Shown: positions 26,025 to 33,624 of the stretch, piece after piece | How positions within the stretch are numbered: position 1 is the stretch's first letter | Layout: each line of letters begins with the position of its first letter | Source: Acidimicrobiales bacterium | GTDB lineage: Bacteria > Actinomycetota > Acidimicrobiia > Acidimicrobiales > DASWMK01 | Length of the DNA stretch: 43,429 nucleotides | Assembly: GCA_036399815.1 (NCBI GenBank) | Contig: DASWMK010000142.1 | Span: 1 to 43,429, forward strand | Reading direction: 5' to 3' | Position numbers and translations under genes: made by a program | The notes under the pieces: model-generated | Database searches by the model: none | What the model saw: only the letters and a program-made list of their open reading frames with translations | Told to the model about the DNA's origin: nothing

Positions 26025-26562
26025 CGCCTGCCTCCTCGAGGTCGCGGCGGAGGGCGGCGAGCCCCCGCGCCAGCCGGCTCTTCGCCGTCCCGGTGGGGAT
26101 GCCGAGGGCCCGCGCCGTCTGGGCCGTGTCGAGGTCGAGCAGGACCCGGCACACGACCACCGACCGCTGGGCGACCGGCAGCCGGCGCAGGGCGTCGACC
26201 ACCGGTCCGGCCGGCACCGCCTCGTCCCCGACGGCGGCCGGCGCCGTCACCCGGTCCACGAGGTCCTCCCGGCGGCGCTTGCGCCAGCGCGAGGTCGCCC
26301 AGTTGACGGCCACCCGGTACACCCAGCCGGCGGCGTCGTCGTACTGCCCGACCGTGCGCCACCGGGCGCACGCCCTGGCCATGGCCTCGTCGACCGCGTC
26401 GCGGGCCACCTCGGCGTCGCCGAGGGCGACGGCCACGGCCCGGTGGACCCGGTCGAGGTCCCGCTCGTAGAACGCCTCGAACGACCCGGCCCCGGCGACC
26501 ACCTCGATCGGCGGGACGGCGGGGAGCGCCTCGACGGTCGGTTCCACGGGGAGCACACGCAC
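26017..26562 (-). CDS. ECF RNA polymerase sigma factor
   Basis: 181 aa. Region 2 spans about 25-100 (FEAFYERDLDRVHRAV, then AAGWVYRVAVNWATSRWRKRRRE). Region 4 spans about 125-175 (LPVAQRSVVVCRVLLDLD, then ALGIPTGTAKSRLARGLAAL) and forms the helix-turn-helix that reads -35 boxes. The size and lack of extra domains fit group 4 sigma factors of the sigma-E-like type. It is translationally coupled to the putative anti-sigma gene. The N-terminal 15 residues are unusual and the true start may be a later GTG. Confidence 0.88.
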   Translation of the reverse strand: MRVLPVEPTVEALPAVPPIEVVAGAGSFEAFYERDLDRVHRAVAVALGDAEVARDAVDEAMARACARWRTVGQYDDAAGWVYRVAVNWATSRWRKRRREDLVDRVTAPAAVGDEAVPAGPVVDALRRLPVAQRSVVVCRVLLDLDTAQTARALGIPTGTAKSRLARGLAALRRDLEEAGDG

Positions 26563-26590
26563 GAGGGCCGCTCCCGGTTCCGTCGCCGGC

Positions 26591-27925
26591 CTAGGGGCTG
26601 GGCTCGGGGCGGAGGGTGGCGACCAGCGCGGCCGACTCCTCGGGGGCGAGCGGGTGGTCGGCGGCGGCGACGGCCTCCCTGGCCGCCTTCGCCTCGGCCA
26701 GGTAGCGCTCGCCGTGGCGGATCGGGCTGAGCGCGAACGCGGCGGCGATGGCGGCCGTGAGGAGGCCGATGCCGGCGTAGACGGCGGCGACGTCCTCGGT
26801 GGCGTCGATGACCCAGGCCCCGGCGAGCGCGCCGAGGGGGATGGCCGACCAGGCGAGCACGCCGGCGATGCTCATCACCCGGCCGAGCATCTGGTTGGGG
26901 ACGATCGCCTGGCGGAGGGCGCCGGTGTTGATGTTCAGCAGCAGCCCGAAGCCGGTGTAGGCGGCCCAGAGGACGAGCACGAGCGGGTACCAGCGGGCGT
27001 AGGCCATCGCCGAGAGCGCCAGCCCGGACACCACGAGGGCGCCGAGGGCGACGACCGGGAACGTCAGCCGCCGCCGGAACGCGCCCGCGACCAGGCCGAT
27101 CACCACGACCCCCGCCGACCCGGCGGCGAACAGCCAGCCCACCCGGGCGTCGCTCAGGTCGAGCACCGTCTTCCCGAACAGCACCAGCTGGGTCTGGGCC
27201 GTGGCCGCCACGAAGTTGATCAGCGCCATCATCAGCGAGATCGAGCGCAGGACCGGGTGGCCCCACACGAACGCCAGCCCCTCGCGCACGTCGGCGACCA
27301 GCCGGGCGACGGCCCCGCCCTCCCGCTCCTCGACGGCCTCGGCGGCGTCGAACCGCGTGCGGACGGCGACGAGGGTGGCGGCCGACAGCCCGAAGGTGGC
27401 GGCGTCGATCAGCAGGAGGTCGGCCGGCGCCATCACGGCCACCAGCGCGCCGGCCAGCACCGGCCCGAGCACCTGCCCGGCCTGGTTGGTGGCCATGATG
27501 CGGCCGTTCGCGGTCACCAGGTCGTCGGTGCCGACGAGGTTCGGGATCGCCGCGAACTCGCCGGCGTCGAAGAGGATGCCGAGGGTCGACTGCACGAAGG
27601 CGACGGCGTACACGTGGCCGACCTGGAGGTCGCCGGTCAGGTACAGCACGGGGAGCACGGCGATCACCCCGCCCCTGGCCAGCTCGACGAGGATCATCAT
27701 CCGCCGCCGGTCGACCCGGTCGACGACCGCCCCGAGCACCAGGCCGAACAGCAGGTAGGGCACGAAGTTGGCCGCCATCGTGATGGCCAGGTTGGTGGCC
27801 GACTCGGTGAGCCGGAAGACGAGCAGCGGCAGCGCGAACGCGGTGAACGAGCTGCCCAGCTGGGACACTCCCTGGCCGGCGAAGTACAGCCAGAAGTCGC
27901 GGCCCAGGCCGCGCCGGTCGGTCAC
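26591..27925 (-). CDS. Major facilitator superfamily transporter
   Basis: 444 aa with 10-12 TM helices. The first helix begins near residue 8 (DFWLYFAGQGVSQLGSSFTA), and the loop GAVVDRVDRRRMMI is the MFS motif A. This subgroup (MFS_3-like, enterobactin exporter/MefA type) usually exports drugs or siderophores. It could export the cluster product but lies 5 kb away behind a sigma/anti-sigma pair. GTG 27925 starts at the natural N-terminus (MTDRRGLGRDFW); the frame stays open to 28030, which would add an Arg-rich tail with no family match. Confidence 0.88.
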   Translation of the reverse strand: MTDRRGLGRDFWLYFAGQGVSQLGSSFTAFALPLLVFRLTESATNLAITMAANFVPYLLFGLVLGAVVDRVDRRRMMILVELARGGVIAVLPVLYLTGDLQVGHVYAVAFVQSTLGILFDAGEFAAIPNLVGTDDLVTANGRIMATNQAGQVLGPVLAGALVAVMAPADLLLIDAATFGLSAATLVAVRTRFDAAEAVEEREGGAVARLVADVREGLAFVWGHPVLRSISLMMALINFVAATAQTQLVLFGKTVLDLSDARVGWLFAAGSAGVVVIGLVAGAFRRRLTFPVVALGALVVSGLALSAMAYARWYPLVLVLWAAYTGFGLLLNINTGALRQAIVPNQMLGRVMSIAGVLAWSAIPLGALAGAWVIDATEDVAAVYAGIGLLTAAIAAAFALSPIRHGERYLAEAKAAREAVAAADHPLAPEESAALVATLRPEPSP

Positions 27926-27954
27926 GGCGCCACTGTGCCTGACAAGCTGGGCCG

Positions 27955-28329
27955 GTGCTCGACCATCTCGGGATCCAGGTCGCCGACCCGGCGGCCGCGG
28001 CCGCCTTCTACGACGCCGTCCTCGCCCCACTCGGCGCCGGCCGCCTGATGGAGTTCGGCGCCGTTGTCGGCTACGGCGTGGCCCCGAAGCCGGACTTCTG
28101 GATCAGCCCGTTCGAGGGCGTCGGCCCGGCCAGGGAGTCCCACATCGCCTTCGAGGCCGCCGACCGGGCGGCCGTGCGGGCCTTCTTCGACGCCGCCGTG
28201 GCCGCCGGGGCCGAGGTGCTGCACGAGCCCCGCGAGTGGCCCGAGTACCACCCGGGCTACTACGGCGCCTTCGTGCGCGACCCGGACGGCAACAACGTCG
28301 AGGCCGTGTGCCACCGGGCCGATGGCTGA
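27955..28329 (+). CDS. VOC-family (glyoxalase/dioxygenase fold) protein
   Basis: 124 aa, two beta-alpha-beta-beta-beta modules. The N-terminal LDHLGIQVADPAAAAAFYDA with a metal-ligand-like His3-equivalent and the C-terminal YYGAFVRDPDGNNVEAVCH with Glu and His are typical of VOC proteins. These include glyoxalases, ring-cleaving dioxygenases and bleomycin-type resistance proteins. The substrate is not predictable. Its stop overlaps the next start by 8 nt. Confidence 0.88.
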   Translation: MLDHLGIQVADPAAAAAFYDAVLAPLGAGRLMEFGAVVGYGVAPKPDFWISPFEGVGPARESHIAFEAADRAAVRAFFDAAVAAGAEVLHEPREWPEYHPGYYGAFVRDPDGNNVEAVCHRADG

Positions 28330-28696
28330 GGGCGAGGGGTTCGGGGCGACGGTCGGCGTCGAGCGGGTCGAGGGCGAGGACGGCCGGTCGACGGTCGTGC
28401 TCGACGCCGGGCCGGCCCACCTGAACCGCCACGGCTCCGTGCACGGCGGCGCCATCGCCACCCTCGCCGACTCGGCCATGGGGCTCGCCGTCGCGGCCAC
28501 GCCGCCGGGGGAGGAGCCGGCCGCGCCGGTGACGATCGAGATGAAGGTCACCTACCTCCAGCCGGCCGGCGAGGGGCGGCTCACGGCCACCGGGGTGGTG
28601 CGCAAGCGGGGCAAGCGGATCACGGTGGTCGAGGCCGAGATCGAGCAGGACGGCGACGTCGTCGCCCTCGCCCTCGGCACCTTCACGGCCGGCTGA
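28322..28696 (+). CDS. Hotdog-fold thioesterase, PaaI type
   Basis: 124 aa single hotdog domain. The motif LNRHGSVHGGAIATLADSAMG (about residues 34-54) carries the HGG and downstream Asp of PaaI/4-hydroxybenzoyl-CoA thioesterases. EMKVTYLQPA and the FTAG end fit the fold. It probably hydrolyses an acyl- or aryl-CoA as a homotetramer. It is translationally coupled to the VOC gene, and its last 14 nt overlap the convergent dehydrogenase gene. Confidence 0.88.
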   Translation: MAEGEGFGATVGVERVEGEDGRSTVVLDAGPAHLNRHGSVHGGAIATLADSAMGLAVAATPPGEEPAAPVTIEMKVTYLQPAGEGRLTATGVVRKRGKRITVVEAEIEQDGDVVALALGTFTAG

Positions 28697-29501
28697 GCCC
28701 CAGCCGGTCGGCGTCGAAGGCCGGGGAGCAGAACGGCCCGCCCACGAAGCGGTGCTCCACGGCGCCGGGGTCGGGCTCGCCGAACCGGGCGACGAGCTCG
28801 GGGGCGAAGCGCTCGGCGTCGTCGGCCGGCTCGTAGCCGAGCGAGCGGGCGCCGTCGAGGGAGAACCAGCCCCGCGTGTTGGCCGACACCCCCCACACGA
28901 CCCGGAGCCCGGGCGACGGCGCCGTGAGCGCCGCCTCGAACAGCCGGCCGGCGTCGTCGGGGGAGAGCCACGTGGACAGGGAGCGCAGGTCGGACGGCCG
29001 CTCGGTGCACGTGAGGATGCGCAGGCACACGACGTCCATGCCGTAGCGGTGGTGGTGGAGGGCGCCCATGGCCTCCCCGGCGGCCTTGCCGACGCCGTAG
29101 TACGTGTCGGGCGCCGGGCACAGGTCGTCGGGCGCCGGCGACGCCGACCTGGGGTGGAAGCCGACGGCGTGGTTGCTCGAGGCGAACACCACGCGGCCGA
29201 CCCGCTGCCGCCTGGCCGCCTCGAACACGTTGGCCGTGCCGCCCACGTTCACCTCGGCGATCACGTCCCACGGCGCCTCCGTCGGCACCCCGCCCAGGTG
29301 GACGACGGCGTCGACGCCCGCGCAGGCGTCGACCATGGCGGCCAGGTCGGTGACCGACGCCGTCACCGACTCCTCGCCCTCGCCCACGCCCTCGACCGGC
29401 GCCACGTCGAGCAGGCGCAGCGTCCGCCCCGGCCGGGCCAGGCGGGGGCGGAGCATCGACCCGACCTGCCCGGCGGCCCCGGTCATCAGCACGCGTCCCA
29501 T
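28683..29501 (-). CDS. NAD-dependent epimerase/dehydratase family, uronate dehydrogenase-like
   Basis: 272 aa extended SDR. TGAAGQVG (7-14) is the NAD site. HLGGVPTEAPWDVIAEVNVG and FASSNHAVGFHPR are close to uronate dehydrogenases, which oxidise galacturonate or glucuronate to the aldarolactone. The catalytic pair is Tyr135 and Lys139 in YGVGK. ATG 29501 begins right at the Rossmann strand; an upstream ATG at 29531 would overlap the divergent hydrolase gene. No uronate catabolic partners are present, so the substrate is tentative. Confidence 0.85.
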   Translation of the reverse strand: MGRVLMTGAAGQVGSMLRPRLARPGRTLRLLDVAPVEGVGEGEESVTASVTDLAAMVDACAGVDAVVHLGGVPTEAPWDVIAEVNVGGTANVFEAARRQRVGRVVFASSNHAVGFHPRSASPAPDDLCPAPDTYYGVGKAAGEAMGALHHHRYGMDVVCLRILTCTERPSDLRSLSTWLSPDDAGRLFEAALTAPSPGLRVVWGVSANTRGWFSLDGARSLGYEPADDAERFAPELVARFGEPDPGAVEHRFVGGPFCSPAFDADRLGLSRP

Positions 29502-29524
29502 GGGCGTGATACTGCTTCGCCCCG

Positions 29525-30301
29525 ATGGCATCGGTCACGGTCGGCGACCTCGAGCTCCACTACGACGAGCACGGCCGGCCCGACGGCCCGCCGCTCGTCC
29601 TGCTCCACGGCGCTGGCGGGACGGCCGACGACGCGGACGCCGGCTGGGCCGGGCTGGTGCCGGCGTTCGCGCCCCACTTCAGGGTCCTCGCCGTCGAGCA
29701 CCGGGGCCACGGCCGCACCGGCAACCCGGCCGGCTTCCTGTCCTTCACGCAGATGGAGGACGACCTGGCCGGCTTCCTGGAGGCCGTCGGCGCCGTGCCG
29801 GCCCACGTGGCCGGGATCAGCGACGGCGGGGTCGTCGCCCTCGGCACCGCCCTGCGCCGGCCCCACCTGACGGCCTCGATCACCCTCGTCGGCACCAACC
29901 ACCGGGTCGACGCCACCACGGCCGCGGTGACGGCGTCGCTCGACCCCGACGCCGTGGAGCGGGAGGCGCCCGAGGCCGTCGCCCGCTTCGCCGCCCGCCA
30001 CGACCCGTTCCGCCACCCCGGCTACTGGAAGGACCTGATCCGCCAGGTGCAGGCGAACAACACCGACCAGCCGTCGTGGACCGAGGACGACCTCGCCCGG
30101 GTGGCCTGCCCCACCCTGCTCGTGGCCGGCGAGGACGACCCGTTCGCCAACGCCGAGCAGATGGCGACGATGAAGCGCTCGATCCCGGGCGCCGAGTGGC
30201 TGATCGTGAACCACTCCGGCCACGGCGTGCACGCCGAGCACCCCGAGATCGTCGGGCCGAGGGTCCTCGACTTCCTCCTGCGCCACGCCGCCGCTGGGTA
30301 G
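29525..30301 (+). CDS. Alpha/beta-fold hydrolase
   Basis: 258 aa. HGAGGTADD forms the oxyanion loop, GISDGG has the nucleophile Ser99, GEDDPF supplies a likely acidic residue and GHGVHAEHP the catalytic His. The cap region is short. It resembles 3-oxoadipate enol-lactonase and related esterases, but the substrate cannot be named. The TAG stop also forms the first bases of the pyrophosphatase -10 box. Confidence 0.88.
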   Translation: MASVTVGDLELHYDEHGRPDGPPLVLLHGAGGTADDADAGWAGLVPAFAPHFRVLAVEHRGHGRTGNPAGFLSFTQMEDDLAGFLEAVGAVPAHVAGISDGGVVALGTALRRPHLTASITLVGTNHRVDATTAAVTASLDPDAVEREAPEAVARFAARHDPFRHPGYWKDLIRQVQANNTDQPSWTEDDLARVACPTLLVAGEDDPFANAEQMATMKRSIPGAEWLIVNHSGHGVHAEHPEIVGPRVLDFLLRHAAAG

Positions 30302-30310
30302 CGTCCGGGC
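30299..30310 (+). promoter_or_regulatory. Leaderless promoter element of the pyrophosphatase gene
   Basis: TAGCGT (30299-30304) is a TAnnnT -10 box whose TAG is also the stop of the preceding hydrolase. CCGGGC follows, then GTG 30311, so transcription should start at the start codon. There is no Shine-Dalgarno. Confidence 0.5.
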
Positions 30311-30796
30311 GTGGACGTCGAGGTCGTCGTCGAGATCCCGCGGGGCAGCCGCAACAAGTACGAGATGGACCACGACAGCGGGGCCGTGTGGCTCGACCGC
30401 ATGCTGTTCACGTCGACGATGTATCCGGCCGACTACGGCTTCATCGAGGGCACGCTCGGCGAGGACGGCGACCCGCTCGACGCGATGGTCCTCCTCGACG
30501 AGCCGACCTTCCCCGGCTGCCACATCAGGGCGAGGCCGGTGGCCGTGTTCTGGATGACCGACGAGGCCGGGCCGGACGCCAAGGTGCTGTGCGTGCCGGC
30601 CACCGACCCCCGGTGGCACCACATGGGCGACATCGGCGACGTGCCCGACCACGTGATGGCCGAGATCAGCCACTTCTTCGAGGTGTACAAGGCGCTGGAG
30701 CCGAACAAGGGCACCGAGCTGCGGGGGTGGCAGTCGAGGGCCGAGGCCGAGGCCGCCGTCGAGGACGCCCGCCGGCGCCTCGCCGAGCACCGCTGA
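30311..30796 (+). CDS. ppa: Inorganic pyrophosphatase, family I
   Basis: 161 aa soluble enzyme that hydrolyses PPi to phosphate. The family I metal-site signature DGDPLDAMV follows [26 protein letters not shown] at the N-terminus and the segment around Lys in EPNKGTE are also conserved. Length is normal for bacterial hexameric PPases. It is probably leaderless. The gene is four bases from the peroxiredoxin gene. Confidence 0.95.
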   Translation: MDVEVVVEIPRGSRNKYEMDHDSGAVWLDRMLFTSTMYPADYGFIEGTLGEDGDPLDAMVLLDEPTFPGCHIRARPVAVFWMTDEAGPDAKVLCVPATDPRWHHMGDIGDVPDHVMAEISHFFEVYKALEPNKGTELRGWQSRAEAEAAVEDARRRLAEHR

Positions 30797-30799
30797 GCC

Positions 30800-31309
30800 G
30801 TGGGCCCTGCCGTCGCGGGCGCGCCGCTGCCCGACCTCGCGCTGGCGTCGACGGCCGGCGGCCGGGTCGCCCTGCGCCGGCTGGGGCGGCCGAGGGCCGT
30901 GGTGTTCGCCTACCCGATGACCGGCCGGCCCGGCGTGCCCCTGCCGGCCGGCTGGGAGGAGATCCCCGGCGCCGTCGGGTGCACGGCCGAGGCGTGCGGC
31001 TTCCGGGACCGGCACGCCGCGCTGGCCGGCGCGGGGGTCGAGGTGTACGGGCTGTCCACCCAGGGCGAGGCGGACCAGCAGGAGGCGGTCGGCCGGCTCG
31101 GGCTGCCCTACCCGCTGCTGTCCGACGAGGCCGCCGCCGTCGCCGACGCGCTCGGCCTGCCCACGTTCACGGCCGGCGGCCGCCGCCGCTACGAGCGGCT
31201 GACCCTCGTCGTCCGCGCCGGCGTGGTCGAGCACGTGTTCCACCCGGTGCCGGACCCGGCCGCCCACGCGGCCGAGGTGCTGGCCTGGCTGGGCGGCGGC
31301 GGGTCGTGA
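30800..31309 (+). CDS. Peroxiredoxin-like (AhpC/TSA, PrxQ type) protein
   Basis: 169 aa thioredoxin-fold protein. The peroxidatic Cys61 lies in GCTAEACGFRD and Cys66, five residues later, matches the resolving Cys spacing of PrxQ/BCP. An insertion (GRPGVPLPAGWEEIPGAV) separates the first strand from the active-site loop, where the usual form is YPKDxTPGCT, so the loop is longer than in standard BCP. It presumably reduces hydroperoxides with thioredoxin. The stop overlaps the next start as GTGA. Confidence 0.85.
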   Translation: MGPAVAGAPLPDLALASTAGGRVALRRLGRPRAVVFAYPMTGRPGVPLPAGWEEIPGAVGCTAEACGFRDRHAALAGAGVEVYGLSTQGEADQQEAVGRLGLPYPLLSDEAAAVADALGLPTFTAGGRRRYERLTLVVRAGVVEHVFHPVPDPAAHAAEVLAWLGGGGS

Positions 31310-32193
31310 GCGAGCGGGTCGCCGTGCTCGGGCTCGGCGGCATGGGCTCGCGCCTGGCGAGGCGCCTGGTCGACGGCGGGTGCGAGGTCGTCGTCTGGAA
31401 CCGGACGCCGGCGCGGGCGGAGGCGGCGGCGGCGTGGGGGGCGAGGCCGGCGGCGTCGCCGGCCGAGGCGGCGCGCGACGCCGGCCTGGTGGTCACGATG
31501 GTGGCCGACCCGGCGGCGCTCGCCGCCGTCACCGAGGGCCAGGACGGCGCCCTGGCCGGCATGCGGGAGGGGTCGGTGCTGGTCGAGATGTCGACGGTCG
31601 GCCCCACCGCCGTCGCCCGGCTGCGGGAGGCGGCGCCGCCCGGGGTCGCCGTGGTCGACGCGCCCGTGCTCGGCAGCCTCTCCGAGGCCGACGCCGGCAC
31701 GCTCCACGTGTTCGTCGGCGGCGACGCCCCGGCCGTCGAGCGCTGCCTCCCCGTGCTCGGGCTGCTCGGGCGGCCCGTCGTGGTGGGCGGGCCGGGGGCC
31801 GGGGCGGCGGCCAAGCTGGTGGCCAACACCACGCTGGTCGGCGTGCTCACCGTGCTCGGCGAGGCGATGGCCGTCGGCCGGGGCCTCGGCCTGCCCGACG
31901 CCGTGCTGTTCGAGGTGCTGGCCCGCACGCCCCTCGCCGCCCAGGCCGAGCGCCGGCGGCCGGCCGTCGAGTCGGGGGAGTACCCGCTGCGGTTCGCGCT
32001 CGGCCTGGCGGTGAAGGACGCCGACCTGATCCGCGACGCGGCCGCGGCCGCCGGGGTGGACGTGCGGACGGTGGAGGCGGCCCGCTCGTGGTTCGCCGAC
32101 GCCGCCGGCGGCGGCCTGGCCGGCGCCGACTACTCGGCCGTGATGGCCTGGATCCTCGGCCGGGCCGGCCGTGCCGGCGCTCAGGCGGAGTGA
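31306..32193 (+). CDS. Beta-hydroxyacid dehydrogenase (3-hydroxyisobutyrate dehydrogenase family)
   Basis: 295 aa. The N-terminal Rossmann site is GLGGMGSRLARRL. VDAPVLGSLSEADAGTLHVFVGG is the substrate loop, where DAPVSG-like sequence is usual. AAKLVANTTL carries the catalytic Lys, and KDADLIRDAA belongs to the C-terminal helical domain. It uses NAD(P)H on a short 3-hydroxy or 2-oxo acid, and glyoxylate/succinic-semialdehyde reductase is equally possible. Its end overlaps the convergent ferredoxin gene by 13 nt. Confidence 0.9.
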   Translation: MSERVAVLGLGGMGSRLARRLVDGGCEVVVWNRTPARAEAAAAWGARPAASPAEAARDAGLVVTMVADPAALAAVTEGQDGALAGMREGSVLVEMSTVGPTAVARLREAAPPGVAVVDAPVLGSLSEADAGTLHVFVGGDAPAVERCLPVLGLLGRPVVVGGPGAGAAAKLVANTTLVGVLTVLGEAMAVGRGLGLPDAVLFEVLARTPLAAQAERRRPAVESGEYPLRFALGLAVKDADLIRDAAAAAGVDVRTVEAARSWFADAAGGGLAGADYSAVMAWILGRAGRAGAQAE

Positions 32194-32381
32194 TCGGCCT
32201 CGATGGCGAACTCGGGGCAGTTGTCGACGGCCAGCTGGGCCTGCTCCTCCAGCCCGGCCGGCACCGAGCCGTCGGTGCGCAGGACGGCGTAGCCGTCGTC
32301 GTCCGCGTCGAACAGGGCGGGGGCGAGGGCGTAGCAGCGGCCGTGCCCCTGGCACTTCGAGCTGTCGAGCGTGATCCGCAT
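32181..32381 (-). CDS. P450-associated ferredoxin, [3Fe-4S] type
   Basis: 66 aa. Cys10 and Cys16 (CQGHGRC) and Cys55 (CP) give three cluster ligands; the second position of a four-Cys motif is Gly/His, which favours a [3Fe-4S] cluster. The start overlaps the P450 stop as TGATG, so it is its dedicated electron donor. The ferredoxin reductase is not in the window. Confidence 0.93.
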   Translation of the reverse strand: MRITLDSSKCQGHGRCYALAPALFDADDDGYAVLRTDGSVPAGLEEQAQLAVDNCPEFAIEADHSA

Positions 32382-33595
32382 CACCGCACCTCCGTCGCCC
32401 GCCTGACCCTGACCGGCAGCACCCTCGGCCCCCGCACCTGGCCGGTCGACCACCGCACGGCGCCGGGGTCGGTCAGCTCGAACTCCGGCACCCGGGCCAG
32501 CCACTCCTCGACGGCCACCCGCAGCTCCATGCGGGCCAGGTTCGACCCGAGGCAGCGGTGCACGCCGAGGCCGAACGTGACGTGGCGGTTCCTCGCCCGG
32601 TCGACCACGAACTGCCCGGCCCGCTCGAACGCGTCCGGGTCCCGGTTGGCGGCCGGGAACGGCACCAGCACCCAGTCCCTCGGCCGCAGGCACTCGCCGC
32701 CGAGCTCCACGTCCTCGGCCACGATGCGGGCCATCGTCACCGGCGCGTAGAACCGCAGCAGCTCCTCGACGGCGAACGGCAGCACCGACGGGTCGCGGCA
32801 GATCCGCTCCCGGTCCTCCGGGTGCCCGGCCAGGTGCCACAGGCTGGCCCCGATGGCCGACCACGTGGTGTCGATGCCGGCGATCAGCAGCAGACCGATG
32901 GTGCCCCTGATGTGCTCGGTGGACAGGGGCCGCCCGTCCATCTCCGCGTTCAGCAGGAAACCGATGAGGTCGTCGCGCGGCGTGGCCCGGTGGTCGTCGA
33001 TGACCCGGGTGAGGTACCAGTCCAGCGTGTCCTCGTAGACGAGGCCCTCGATGCCCTCGCCCGGCGTCTCCATGATCCGGTGGATGAACACCCGGAACCG
33101 GTCGCCGTCCTCGCGGGGCACGCCGAGCATCTCGGCGATCACCCGCACGGGGATGTGCTGCGCGTACTGGGCGGCGGCGTCGACCACGTCGCCGTCGCCG
33201 GCCAGCAGGTCGTCGAGCAGCTCCCGGCACGCCGCCCTGGCCGCCGGCTCCCACCTCGCGATCTCCTTCGGGGAGAACGCCGGCAGCAGCAGGCGCCTGG
33301 CCGTGGCGTGAAACGGCGGGTCGGAGGTGATGGGCGGCGCGTAGCCGACCGGCGCCAGGCCCTCCGGCTTCCACCCCGTGACGATCACGCCCTCGGAGCT
33401 GAAGTGCTCGGTGTCGTGGGCGATCTCGGCCACGTCCGCGTGGCGGGTCGGCAGCCAGACCCCGCCGAAGCGGTCGGAGTGGGCGACCGGGCACCGCTCC
33501 CGCAGCTCGTCCCAGATCTCGGGGGCGCGGGCCGCGTAGTCGGGGTGGGTGTGGTCGAAGTCGGTCGCCCAGTCCGTGATCGGCGGTCGTTCCAC
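32381..33595 (-). CDS. Cytochrome P450
   Basis: 404 aa class I bacterial P450. The I-helix motif is LLIAGIDTTWS (oxygen activation). The ExxR motif is EELLR. The heme loop is FGLGVHRCLG with Cys348 as thiolate ligand. PPFHATARRLLLPAFSPK is the C-helix region, with His/Arg contacts to heme propionates. It probably hydroxylates a small hydrophobic substrate. It may be unrelated to the NRPS cluster, about 11 kb away. It diverges from the LigD-type polymerase gene with 29 bp between starts. Confidence 0.93.
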   Translation of the reverse strand: MERPPITDWATDFDHTHPDYAARAPEIWDELRERCPVAHSDRFGGVWLPTRHADVAEIAHDTEHFSSEGVIVTGWKPEGLAPVGYAPPITSDPPFHATARRLLLPAFSPKEIARWEPAARAACRELLDDLLAGDGDVVDAAAQYAQHIPVRVIAEMLGVPREDGDRFRVFIHRIMETPGEGIEGLVYEDTLDWYLTRVIDDHRATPRDDLIGFLLNAEMDGRPLSTEHIRGTIGLLLIAGIDTTWSAIGASLWHLAGHPEDRERICRDPSVLPFAVEELLRFYAPVTMARIVAEDVELGGECLRPRDWVLVPFPAANRDPDAFERAGQFVVDRARNRHVTFGLGVHRCLGSNLARMELRVAVEEWLARVPEFELTDPGAVRWSTGQVRGPRVLPVRVRRATEVR

Positions 33596-33611
33596 CGCCC
33601 CATCATGGCGC

Positions 33612-33624
33612 TACGGTCCGGACG
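33612..33624 (+). promoter_or_regulatory. Leaderless promoter element of the LigD-type polymerase gene
   Basis: TACGGT (33612-33617) is followed by CCGGACG and ATG 33625, matching the pattern before other genes here. No Shine-Dalgarno is present. Confidence 0.45.

Noticed and set aside
32181-33595. P450/ferredoxin pair as part of the NRPS cluster
   Set aside because: It is about 11 kb away, behind housekeeping genes on both strands, with nothing linking it to the cluster beyond general chemistry.
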